A stretch of DNA of 24,022 nt from a virus. Positions 12,724 to 19,756 of this stretch are shown here, piece by piece. The position numbers and the translations under genes were made by a program. The notes under the pieces are model-generated. The model had not been told where the DNA came from, did no database searches, and saw nothing but the letters and a program-made list of their open reading frames with translations. Location of the stretch: positions 1 to 24,022 of IMG/VR virus record IMGVR_UViG_3300044703_000140; one strand, 5' to 3'. The first letter of the stretch is position 1, and every line of letters starts with the position of its first letter.

Positions 12724-13763
12724 GGACTGTCTTCCGTGGGGTAAGGGATTGTCACGGATCGTCGGGTGGACGAGTCGGTCACGGTGACCGGCCATGGTCC
12801 TTGTCGGGAGTAGGCGTGTGTGGTGGGCTTCTGGACTTGCTCACCGGTGATCTGCTGGAGCGGGGTTCCGTCGCCCCAGTCGATGAAGTAGGTCGTGGTG
12901 TCCGGCGGTTCGTCGAGGGTCAGCACGGCGGTGAGCGCCTGTGCGGGGTGGCCAGTGATGGCTGCCTTGGGCAGGTGGTCCTTCACGGATACCGAGCTGG
13001 TGGCCACGACGTCGCGTTCGTCGGCGTCGACCGCGGTGACCACGTAGGTCCCGGGCGCAAAGTAGGCGTGCTCAACGGGTGTGTTCCGGGCTACCTGCAC
13101 GAACGACGTTCCGTCGCCCCAGTCCAGCCAGGCCGAGTTGTTGCCGAAGCCGCCGAGGGTGACGCTGACGGTCAGCAGCTGGCCGGGGACCGGGGTCCAG
13201 ATCATCGCCAGGGACACGGGGCAGCAGTCGGTCCGCATGACCTGGGCGGTGGCGGTCGTGCTGCCACAGCCGCCTTCAGGGCCGTTGTTGACGATGCTGG
13301 TGATCTGCCAGTCGGAGTCGTTGTCGGCCAGCCACTGGTTGCAGTGGAAGGCCCGGTGCAGCGCGACGACGTCCTTGGCCTGGCCCTCGGCGTACTCCGC
13401 GATGGCCTGGGGGTCCGGCTCGGCATCCGGCGGGTTCAGGGTCGGAGCGCAGCGATAGACGCCGACTTCCACGGTGATCATCAGCTCTCCGCCGCCGCAG
13501 GCGCGCGGGACGTATTGCTGCCCCTGGAGGTTCGTCGTCGTGGTGGCGGAGACGAACCGCACCCACGCGCTCCCCTGGCCGGTGGTGCCGTCGGGGCTTT
13601 CGCAGGTGCAGTCGCACTTGTCGGCCGGCATCGGATGACCGGCGGCGTAGATGTGGAACTCGCACACGGGTCGTTGGAAGGCGCCGAGCTGCACGGCGGT
13701 GCTGGTGCGCAAGGCGTTCAGCAGCGGCCACAGGGTGAGCTCGGGGGCGAGCGAGTTCGGCAT
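12720..13763 (-). CDS. Tail-terminator-like protein with two PKD domains
   Basis: Residues 1-185 form a Cys-rich domain that by position and pattern (LWPLLNALRT at 11-20, GGELMITVEVGVYRC at 91-105) resembles actinophage tail-completion or tail-terminator proteins. The second half has two PKD (Ig-like) domains: about 190-260 with WLDWGDGTSF then HAYFAPGTYVVTAVD, and about 270-342 with FIDWGDGTP then HAYSRQGPWPVTVTD. Each shows the family's WGDGT loop and HxY-x-GxY strand. PKD domains on virion proteins usually face outward and bind surface sugars or proteins. The ATG at 13763 comes nine bases after the adaptor gene. Naming the first domain is less sure than the PKD calls. Confidence 0.7.
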   Translation of the reverse strand: MPNSLAPELTLWPLLNALRTSTAVQLGAFQRPVCEFHIYAAGHPMPADKCDCTCESPDGTTGQGSAWVRFVSATTTTNLQGQQYVPRACGGGELMITVEVGVYRCAPTLNPPDAEPDPQAIAEYAEGQAKDVVALHRAFHCNQWLADNDSDWQITSIVNNGPEGGCGSTTATAQVMRTDCCPVSLAMIWTPVPGQLLTVSVTLGGFGNNSAWLDWGDGTSFVQVARNTPVEHAYFAPGTYVVTAVDADERDVVATSSVSVKDHLPKAAITGHPAQALTAVLTLDEPPDTTTYFIDWGDGTPLQQITGEQVQKPTTHAYSRQGPWPVTVTDSSTRRSVTIPYPTEDSP

Positions 13764-13772
13764 GGTGGCTGG

Positions 13773-14831
13773 TCACCCGCCATCGCTGTGTGGGTACTGG
13801 CCGGTGGTCCACTCTGATCGCACCTCGGGCAGGTCGACGGAGTACACCGCCGCGGGCGAGCGCAGGCCGCGCGGGTTGATGGTGGACAGCCACAGGTCGA
13901 TCTCGGTGATGCCGGTGCGGCCACGAGTCAGGAAGTCTTGGGGGTCAATGAGCTTGTAGCTGACGCCTTCGCGTTCGATCGTGGTTACCCGGGCCGGGAT
14001 CTTGCAGTCGCCGCCCTTGCAGGCCTTCCACAGTTCGCACGCCAGCAGGGCCACGGCCCGCTTCCCACCGGTCGGTACCGGCTGCCCTCGCCAGTAGACG
14101 ATGCCGAAGGTGCCTTCGGCGGTGTTGTCGGTGCCGAGCTGCCGCATGGGGAGGTCGAGGCGCTGGCAGTCCGGGAACCGGCCGCCGTCGATGCGCATCA
14201 GGCGGTTGCCGTACAGCTGGAGCGCGTCCTCGGAAAGGAGTTTCCCGTCGATCCACACCTCGAGTGTGTGCCGGTACATCGGCACGCGTGGTGGCTGGGG
14301 TTGCGCTGCAGGTGCTTCGGCAACGTGAGCAGGCTCGGTGGCGCGTTGCCAGAAAACGGGGCCGGGCAAGAGGATTTCGGCGGTGGGACCGCATCCGCAG
14401 CTCTGGGGTTGGGGGTGACCGCAGGTGATGTTCATCCACCTGCCGTCGATGATCGCCGGGCTCACACGGGGGTTGCACCGGAGCTGGTCGAGGTCGCGTT
14501 GCCGGCATGGCCGCACGGTTTCGCGGCAGAGGCCCATGCGTCCGGCGACGAGCCGCCACAGGATCTCGGTGGCGGCTTCGACGGCGTAGCGCTGGATGTC
14601 GGTGAACGTCGTTGGATCGTCTGGGAGACAAGAACATCCGGGTTGCAGTGGCCATGTGCGGCACGGTCCGCCGGGGACGCTGAGTTCCCAGGTCCCGTCT
14701 GGGTCGACCGGCGCGGTCTGAGTGGCGTATCCGGCGGCGAATCCCGGCACGGCAACGGGTTCTGCGGGCGCGGGTGCGGCCGGGGCGGGCGGTGCCCACT
14801 CCGGCCGCTGGTTGTGCGGGGGCTGGGTCAT
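13773..14831 (-). CDS. Head-tail adaptor protein, 352 aa
   Basis: The C-terminal half (about residues 170-340) follows the pattern I know from actinophage head-to-tail adaptors: EVWIDGKLL, DCQRLDLP, GTFGIVYWRGQPVP, LLACELWKACKG, CKIPARVTTIEREGV, DPQDFLTRGRTGI, IDLWLSTINP. An upstream region has paired Cys (QPGCSC, CGCGP) and is preceded by a Pro/Ala-rich N-terminus. This protein would sit on the portal ring and connect head to tail. ATG 14831 overlaps the previous stop (ATGA, 14828-14831); the very long in-frame extension up to 15758 is antisense-like Arg/Pro shadow and is rejected. The many Cys may bind metal or form disulfides. Confidence 0.75.
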   Translation of the reverse strand: MTQPPHNQRPEWAPPAPAAPAPAEPVAVPGFAAGYATQTAPVDPDGTWELSVPGGPCRTWPLQPGCSCLPDDPTTFTDIQRYAVEAATEILWRLVAGRMGLCRETVRPCRQRDLDQLRCNPRVSPAIIDGRWMNITCGHPQPQSCGCGPTAEILLPGPVFWQRATEPAHVAEAPAAQPQPPRVPMYRHTLEVWIDGKLLSEDALQLYGNRLMRIDGGRFPDCQRLDLPMRQLGTDNTAEGTFGIVYWRGQPVPTGGKRAVALLACELWKACKGGDCKIPARVTTIEREGVSYKLIDPQDFLTRGRTGITEIDLWLSTINPRGLRSPAAVYSVDLPEVRSEWTTGQYPHSDGG

Positions 14832-16015
14832 CCCCGCTTCGGCGTCTTCGGGTCGTTCGGGCCGGAAGTGCCGGTGTCCTCGGGCTTTTCGCCGTCGGTC
14901 TTGGTGGTGTCGTCGGCGGCGAACCCGGCGGCCGCGGTGACGACGATCGGCTTGGTCACGGGCGCGGAACCGTTGCTGGCGGTCACGATCACCGAGTAGT
15001 TGCCCGCAGCGGCATAGGTGTGGTCGGCCTTGCCTGCCGCGATCGGTGCTACGGCGGTGTCGTCGCCCCAGTCGACGGTGCCGGTCTGGCCGACGTCGGC
15101 GGCGTTGGTGACGACGAGGTGCTGGATCAGCTTGTTCGCCCCGGCGTCCGGCGTGATGGTGACGGCCGGGGCGGTGGCGTCGGGATTCCACAGTGGCTGG
15201 GCACCGCAGGCTGCCTCGGGTGGTTTCACGGTGACGATCTCGGCGTGGAAGTGGTCGGGGTCGCCTGTGGAGATCAGCGGCGGCGTGAGCGTCGGGTTGT
15301 TGAAGCCCGGGTCGATCGGGTCGAGCAGCACGGCCGGGGCGCCGGCCAGGTCGCGGGTGACCTTGTACGGGCCCTTCCCCCACAGTGACCCGGCTTTCGT
15401 GCGGCCCTGCAGAGTCCAGGTGGTGGGCGCGTTCTCGAATTTCATGGCGTCGGGGGCCATGCCGACGCAGAAGGGCAGCAGCAGGTAGCCGTTGACCTCG
15501 AAGTCGTCGCTGCTGGAGGGCTGGAGGCAGGCCTGTCCGGCGCCCTTGCCGGAGACCTTGGGCCAGCACTCGATGGCGAAGCCGTCGAGGTCGGTGACCT
15601 TCTCGCCGATGCGGAACCCGGTGGTGGTCTGGCGGCTGGCGTCGGTGACGCGCTTCCAGGAGCGGGACATCATCAGGAAAAGTTCGGGGTCGACTTCGCA
15701 GAACTCGATCTTGTACGTCAGCCAGGTGATGGCGTCCTGGCCGCGGTCGTTGACGCACAGCTCGCCGCCTGCGTTTTTGGCTTTATAGCTTTCGCCTGCC
15801 TCTACCTCGGGGGTGATCTCGATGGTCAGGAACCCGCTCGTGGTGACCTGTGCTCGTGGGCCGTACTTCGGTCGGCCGCAGGTGTCGAGCATGGTCACGC
15901 GCATTCGCCGCGCGCCGATGAACGACGCGCACAGCGACGCCGGGGCGGGAGCGGCGGCGAGCAGCGCGGACGGGGCGGCGGCGGGAGGTGCGTCCAGCAC
16001 GGCGGTCATGGTCAT
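14828..16015 (-). CDS. Major tail protein-like, with C-terminal PKD domain
   Basis: Residues about 35-275 resemble an actinophage major tail (tube) protein: LDTCGRPKYGP, TTSGFLTIEITPEVEAGE, NAGGELCVND, IEFCEVDPELF, NGYLLLPF, FENAPTTWTLQGRTKAGS, WGKGPYKVT and FHAEIVTVKPPE in the order I expect. A PKD-type Ig-like domain follows (about 285-362: TVDWGDDTAV, HTYAAAGNYSVIVTAS), then a charged, disordered tail. Ig-like decorations on tail-tube proteins are known from other siphoviruses. ATG 16015 is chosen because it overlaps the upstream stop (ATGA) and follows GAAGGGGA; the 422-aa reading from 16096 is not. The identification is by pattern memory and should be checked. Confidence 0.7.
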   Translation of the reverse strand: MTMTAVLDAPPAAAPSALLAAAPAPASLCASFIGARRMRVTMLDTCGRPKYGPRAQVTTSGFLTIEITPEVEAGESYKAKNAGGELCVNDRGQDAITWLTYKIEFCEVDPELFLMMSRSWKRVTDASRQTTTGFRIGEKVTDLDGFAIECWPKVSGKGAGQACLQPSSSDDFEVNGYLLLPFCVGMAPDAMKFENAPTTWTLQGRTKAGSLWGKGPYKVTRDLAGAPAVLLDPIDPGFNNPTLTPPLISTGDPDHFHAEIVTVKPPEAACGAQPLWNPDATAPAVTITPDAGANKLIQHLVVTNAADVGQTGTVDWGDDTAVAPIAAGKADHTYAAAGNYSVIVTASNGSAPVTKPIVVTAAAGFAADDTTKTDGEKPEDTGTSGPNDPKTPKRG

Positions 16016-16914
16016 TCCCCTTCGGCGATGGTGGGAGGCGTGAACCAGCCGGGGCGCTTGAGATCGACCTTCACCGCGGCCGTGCCGCAGGGCCAATCCA
16101 CGACGTACACCCGCTCATCGAGGAGCAGGCCCTGGTTGGTCGCGACGTCGAACGTGCCGGCGTGCCAGCCGCCGGGCTCGACGAGGTTCGAGCGGCGCAC
16201 CGTGATCGGGGGCGTCGCGTACAGCCACAGCGATCCGTCGTCGGGCAGCGGTGTGCCTTCCGCGTTGACCGGTGGCGTACCGGGGTATCCGGCGCCGAAA
16301 ACCCAAGCGGAGCCGAGGATGGTTCCGGCGCGCGGGCCGGAGACGCTGATCTCGTTGAGGTGCTGGAGGATGTTCGCCACGGTCATCGGCGCGTGGATCA
16401 GGCCGATGCCGCCGTAGTTGTTTGACAGCCACAGTTCGAGCAGCCCGATCGCACCGCGCAGTTCGTTCACCGAGTTCGGTGCGATGTCGGTTGCTCGCTG
16501 AAGGTTGGGGAAGTTACCCAGCGAGCCGTCGAACACCAGTTTCTCGACCGCGGTCTCCTCGCCAGCGAGAAACCGTTGCCGCAGTTGCGATCGGGCCACG
16601 TACTCGTCGCGCCCGAGCAGACACGTGTCGGCCGCATACACGCCGAACGGAGACGCCGAGACGACGCCGAAGGTCCTCTTGGGAACCTTCGGCGTCGGGC
16701 TGGCCGGTCTCGGCGGCTCGCACGGCAGCGGGTACGAATCGACCTCCGTGGAGCACACCGCCTGGTACTCGACGCCGACGAGCGCGTGCGGTTCGACGTC
16801 CTCGAGGAGCGTGGCCGCGGTGAGCAGCCCGAACCGATGCGCGATCGGCGCGGGTGGCGACGCCACCTTCATGCGGGGGATCGACGCCATGCCCACCTCG
16901 GGCGGAGCGGTCAT
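16012..16914 (-). CDS. Conserved actinophage head-region protein, 300 aa
   Basis: Located directly after the major capsid gene, where actinophages often carry a protein of this shape. Recognisable pieces are HRFGLLTAATLLE, HALVGVEYQAVCS, a Cys-Pro segment (YPLPCEPPRP), ASPFGVYAADTCLLG, and later SVNELRGAIGLLELWL, which suggests a long helix. The C-terminal third is beta-rich. I know the family only as conserved phage structural or connector-associated proteins of unresolved role. There is no signal peptide or membrane segment. The ATG at 16914 is followed in frame by two further ATGs (residues 9 and 15) that could be the true start. It is coupled to the tail-protein gene through ATGA. Confidence 0.65.
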   Translation of the reverse strand: MTAPPEVGMASIPRMKVASPPAPIAHRFGLLTAATLLEDVEPHALVGVEYQAVCSTEVDSYPLPCEPPRPASPTPKVPKRTFGVVSASPFGVYAADTCLLGRDEYVARSQLRQRFLAGEETAVEKLVFDGSLGNFPNLQRATDIAPNSVNELRGAIGLLELWLSNNYGGIGLIHAPMTVANILQHLNEISVSGPRAGTILGSAWVFGAGYPGTPPVNAEGTPLPDDGSLWLYATPPITVRRSNLVEPGGWHAGTFDVATNQGLLLDERVYVVDWPCGTAAVKVDLKRPGWFTPPTIAEGE

Positions 16915-16963
16915 GGGTATCGCCCGCCCGGGAGCCTCAGCTCCCCCGCGTCAGTGTGGGCGG

Positions 16964-19291
16964 TCACTTCTTCACTCCGCCACGGCCGCTGGCCGGTGGT
17001 GTCGTCGGAGGCTGGTCGTCTCCAGTGCCGGTGTTGGCGGTGTTGCTGGCCTTGGTGGTGTCGGCGGGGGGCTGGTCGGTCGGTGCCGGCGGGGTGTCGC
17101 CGCCGTCCGGGGTGTCGGCCTGCTGGGCTTCGGCGGCCGCGGGGGTCGCGGTGATGGCCCTGGTGAACAACGGGGTCGCCTCGGCGGATCCGGGCACGGG
17201 CTTGGGGCAGGCGTCGCGGCGGGGGCCGACGGCGCCGTTGGCACAGAGGTCGGTGAGGGTGACGGTGAACGTGCGGTTGCAGCGGTTCAGCAGCATCCAG
17301 GCGTCTTCGACGAACATGGCCGAGTAGCGGTTCTGCATGAGCAGCTGGAAGTCGTAGAGAACGCCCAAGGTCAGCACGTTGCCGACGGACAGCACCCAGC
17401 TGCCCGCGGGGTAGGCCATCAGCTCGACCTTGTTCGGCCAGTCGGCGGGCGGCATGATGTTGCCGTTTACCGCTGCGCCGTCACCGATTTCCTGCCAGTC
17501 CTTGACCCACTGGACTCGGGATGCGTAGGTGGCGAAGAGTTCTTCGACCTCGGCGTCGGACACCGCGCCGTAGGGCCGGTTCGACTTCTTTTCGATGTCG
17601 CGCTTGAGGAACTCGGAGAACCATTCTGGGGCAACGATTTCGAGGGTGGCGCTCTTGGCCATCTTGTACCGGCCGCGGAACCACGTGACGAGCAGCGCGA
17701 GCCGGTCGGTGGCGGTCAGCGCGGTCGAGCCGAGTGAGCCGGGGCCGTTGGCGACGCTGAACGGGGGGACGGGATCGGAGTGCGATCGGATGTAGTCGAT
17801 GTACGTGCCGTTGAGGTAATGCGCTTGGTGGACAAGGACATCTGACATGAAGCGTTGCAGGCCTTCGGGGAAGGTCCTGTCCCGCAGCACATCCGAGGTG
17901 ATGCACAGGTACGACAGCGATTGCCGAACCTCGCGCCATTCGACGCAGGGCCCTTCGATGCACTTTTTGACGTTGCCCAGGCCGCCGTTCACGCCGTCGG
18001 GCGGCGTGCCGTTGGGCCTGAAGAAGCCGGGGTTGTCCAGGCCCTTGCCTGGGCCAGGGGCGGCGGCGGGCGGCTCGGGATAGACGATGACGTTGCCGTG
18101 CCACCCGTTGCGGGCGGTGTCGAGCTCCTGTTCGGGGTACTGCGACCAGCGCGGGTAGCGGATGCCGCCTCGTGAGGGCATTCCGGTGCTCGGGATGTCG
18201 ATCAGGCCGTCCACTGTGGCCAGTGGCGGGCACAGCGTGAAGTCCGTTTCACTCGGCGTGCACCAGACGTCGTTGATGATCGACGGGGCTTGGCCGGGGA
18301 TTCCGGCGACGCCGTCGGCGGCCGCGGTGAGGCTGTGCTTGCGGCGGTACCGCGCGGCCGCGACGAGCGAGCCACCCGGCAGACGCGTTTCGTCGGCGAG
18401 GTGGTCGAGCAGCGCGATGTCGCTGTGCTCGCCCTTGAGCGTGATCTCCGGAGCGAAGTGCCGGTTGACCCGTGCGACGTTGGCTTTGATCGGCCCGGCG
18501 GCCTCCTGCCCGACGGGCAGCGTGGCGAACCGGGTCGCGGCGGCGTCGGCAAGCTGCTCCAACGTCATGGCCTGGCCGAACGGGTATTCGGGGATTTCGG
18601 CGCTGGCGGTGATCGAGAAAGAGCGCAGCGGCTTGACCAGCGCCCCGGGAGCAGGAGTGGTTGCCGGGACCGGTGCGTTCCGTCCGGCGAGTGCGGCGGT
18701 GGTGGAGGTGCGGCGCGCGGGAGCGCCGGCCCCGGCGGCGACCGGCTCGCCGGGCGGCGGGGTGACGGGCTGGTCCGGGTCCTGCGGCTGGGCCTGCCCG
18801 GCGGGCGGCGGCGCGGTCTCTCCTCCGTCGCCACCGCCCACCGCGGGCACCGCTGGGGGAAGCGGTGCCTGTTCGGCAGGCGCAGGGGGCACCTGCTGGG
18901 CTTGCTCGGGCTGCTGAGGCTGCTGCCCGTTGTCACCAGTGGTGCTGCCGTCCTGCGCGGATGCGACCGGGTCTGCGGGCGGGGTGCGGACCCGGTCGGC
19001 GAGAGCAGTGACTTGCTGGTCGCGGGCGATTTTCGCGGCGTTGTGCTCGGCGATGAGCACGCGGGTCGCGGCGATGACGTCGGCGACAGCTTCGATGGTC
19101 GGGACGTTCGCCGGGTCGTACTCGCCTCCGGCGTAGAGGTCCTCGAAGTGCGCTTGCCCAGCGTGCTCGAGCGCGGCCAGGTCGACGTCACCGGCAGCGC
19201 GGAGCTTGTCGAGGATGAGCGCGATGCGCTGGTCGCCCGCCGGGAGTTCAGACCCGGTGGCGTGCGCGATCAGGTCTTTGAGCAGGTCCAC
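16964..19291 (-). CDS. Major capsid protein with scaffold-like N-terminus, 775 aa
   Basis: The last third has actinophage major capsid features: EWREVRQSLSYLCITSDVLR, a long helical spine (FPEGLQRFMSDVLVHQAHYL), then GSWVLSVGNVLTLGVLYD, NRYSAMFVEDAWMLLNRCN and FTVTLTDLCANG in order. The core is about residues 365-700. Ahead of it lie a helical, charged domain (1-104), likely an internal scaffold like the HK97 delta domain, and a Pro/Gln/Ala linker (104-225). A disordered Pro/Thr tail makes up the last 60 residues. At 775 aa it is about twice the usual length. GTG 19291 is chosen because GGAGGT lies four bases upstream; GTG 19339 lacks one. The fused MuF-protease upstream would remove the scaffold part. 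Confidence 0.85.
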   Translation of the reverse strand: MDLLKDLIAHATGSELPAGDQRIALILDKLRAAGDVDLAALEHAGQAHFEDLYAGGEYDPANVPTIEAVADVIAATRVLIAEHNAAKIARDQQVTALADRVRTPPADPVASAQDGSTTGDNGQQPQQPEQAQQVPPAPAEQAPLPPAVPAVGGGDGGETAPPPAGQAQPQDPDQPVTPPPGEPVAAGAGAPARRTSTTAALAGRNAPVPATTPAPGALVKPLRSFSITASAEIPEYPFGQAMTLEQLADAAATRFATLPVGQEAAGPIKANVARVNRHFAPEITLKGEHSDIALLDHLADETRLPGGSLVAAARYRRKHSLTAAADGVAGIPGQAPSIINDVWCTPSETDFTLCPPLATVDGLIDIPSTGMPSRGGIRYPRWSQYPEQELDTARNGWHGNVIVYPEPPAAAPGPGKGLDNPGFFRPNGTPPDGVNGGLGNVKKCIEGPCVEWREVRQSLSYLCITSDVLRDRTFPEGLQRFMSDVLVHQAHYLNGTYIDYIRSHSDPVPPFSVANGPGSLGSTALTATDRLALLVTWFRGRYKMAKSATLEIVAPEWFSEFLKRDIEKKSNRPYGAVSDAEVEELFATYASRVQWVKDWQEIGDGAAVNGNIMPPADWPNKVELMAYPAGSWVLSVGNVLTLGVLYDFQLLMQNRYSAMFVEDAWMLLNRCNRTFTVTLTDLCANGAVGPRRDACPKPVPGSAEATPLFTRAITATPAAAEAQQADTPDGGDTPPAPTDQPPADTTKASNTANTGTGDDQPPTTPPASGRGGVKK

Positions 19292-19326
19292 CGTGACCTC
19301 CGGAGCACAAACACTGGACAGGTGTC

Positions 19327-19349
19327 TGCATCCGGCCACGAGTCGCCAG
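19327..19349 (-). repeat. Leader repeat copy A (capsid gene)
   Basis: A 23-bp element (plus strand TGCATCCGGCCACGAGTCGC and three more bases) in the 5' leader of the capsid gene, about 36 bases before its GTG. It matches copy B at 21 of 23 positions and copy C at 20 of 23. Confidence 0.6.
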
Positions 19350-19359
19350 CAATGCGGTT

Positions 19360-19398
19360 CTACAAGGGCTTGTGCATCCGGCCACGGGGCGCCAGTCG
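19360..19398 (-). repeat. Leader repeat copy B (capsid gene)
   Basis: A longer copy of the same element, 46 bases from copy A. Besides the 23-bp core (19373-19395) it shares the flank CTACAAGGGCTTG and a trailing TCG with copy C (CTACAGGGGTTGGG). The two tandem copies lie between the stop of the small Cys-rich gene and the capsid start, in a 173-base gap with no gene. Confidence 0.6.
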
Positions 19399-19464
19399 AT
19401 GCCGATCTGAGAATGCGGAGGCGGTCTCGGTCCCGTTCGGGGAGAGATCGGCCTTCACCGGATG

Positions 19465-19755
19465 CTAGCTGCTGCCGTTGGTGCTGGCGCTGCCTGAGGC
19501 CTCTGAAGTGCTGGGTTCACCCGGTGGTGTCGTCGCATCCGAGGTCGAGGCGGGGGCGGGAGCGATGACCCGCATGGTGCCTCCGGAGATCGATTGTGCT
19601 TGGTACGCCGCCCATTCCTGGTGGTATTCCAGCACGGCGCCGTTGGGGTAGGTCAGTTCCCAGACGGTCTGGGGTTGAGGAACGTGGGGCTGGCCGTCGG
19701 CTGTGACGAACAGGCTCGGGCCGGCGTATCCCCCGCCGCAGCTTCCACACGCCAT
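19465..19755 (-). CDS. Small Cys-rich virion-cluster protein, 96 aa
   Basis: It begins MACGSCGGGYAGPS, a start I associate with small proteins encoded next to actinophage capsid genes. A short beta-rich body (VWELTYPNGAVLEYH) follows and then a Ser/Thr/Pro-rich disordered tail. The two early Cys could bind metal or form a disulfide. The gene starts one base after the MuF-protease stop, so expression is tied to it. A role in head decoration or assembly is suggested only by position. Confidence 0.7.
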   Translation of the reverse strand: MACGSCGGGYAGPSLFVTADGQPHVPQPQTVWELTYPNGAVLEYHQEWAAYQAQSISGGTMRVIAPAPASTSDATTPPGEPSTSEASGSASTNGSS

Positions 19756-19756
19756 C

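Noticed and set aside
12666-13817. 383-aa plus-strand ORF opposite the PKD protein
   Set aside because: Gly/Val/Asp-rich shadow; the opposite strand carries two clear PKD motifs.
13773-15758. Long N-terminal extension of the head-tail adaptor frame
   Set aside because: The extra 309 residues are Arg/Pro-rich and lie over the tail-protein gene; the ATGA overlap at 14828-14831 marks the likely start.
16505-17737. 410-aa plus-strand ORF opposite the capsid C-terminus
   Set aside because: Low-complexity shadow frame; it spans the gap between two well-supported minus-strand genes and has no domain pattern.
16964-19291. Encapsulin shell protein instead of phage capsid
   Set aside because: The gene is followed by tail and connector genes and preceded by a MuF-protease, and it has a scaffold-like N-terminus, all of which indicate a phage capsid.
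19327-19398. CRISPR array
   Set aside because: Only two tandem copies of a 23-bp element, a third far away, and no cas genes.
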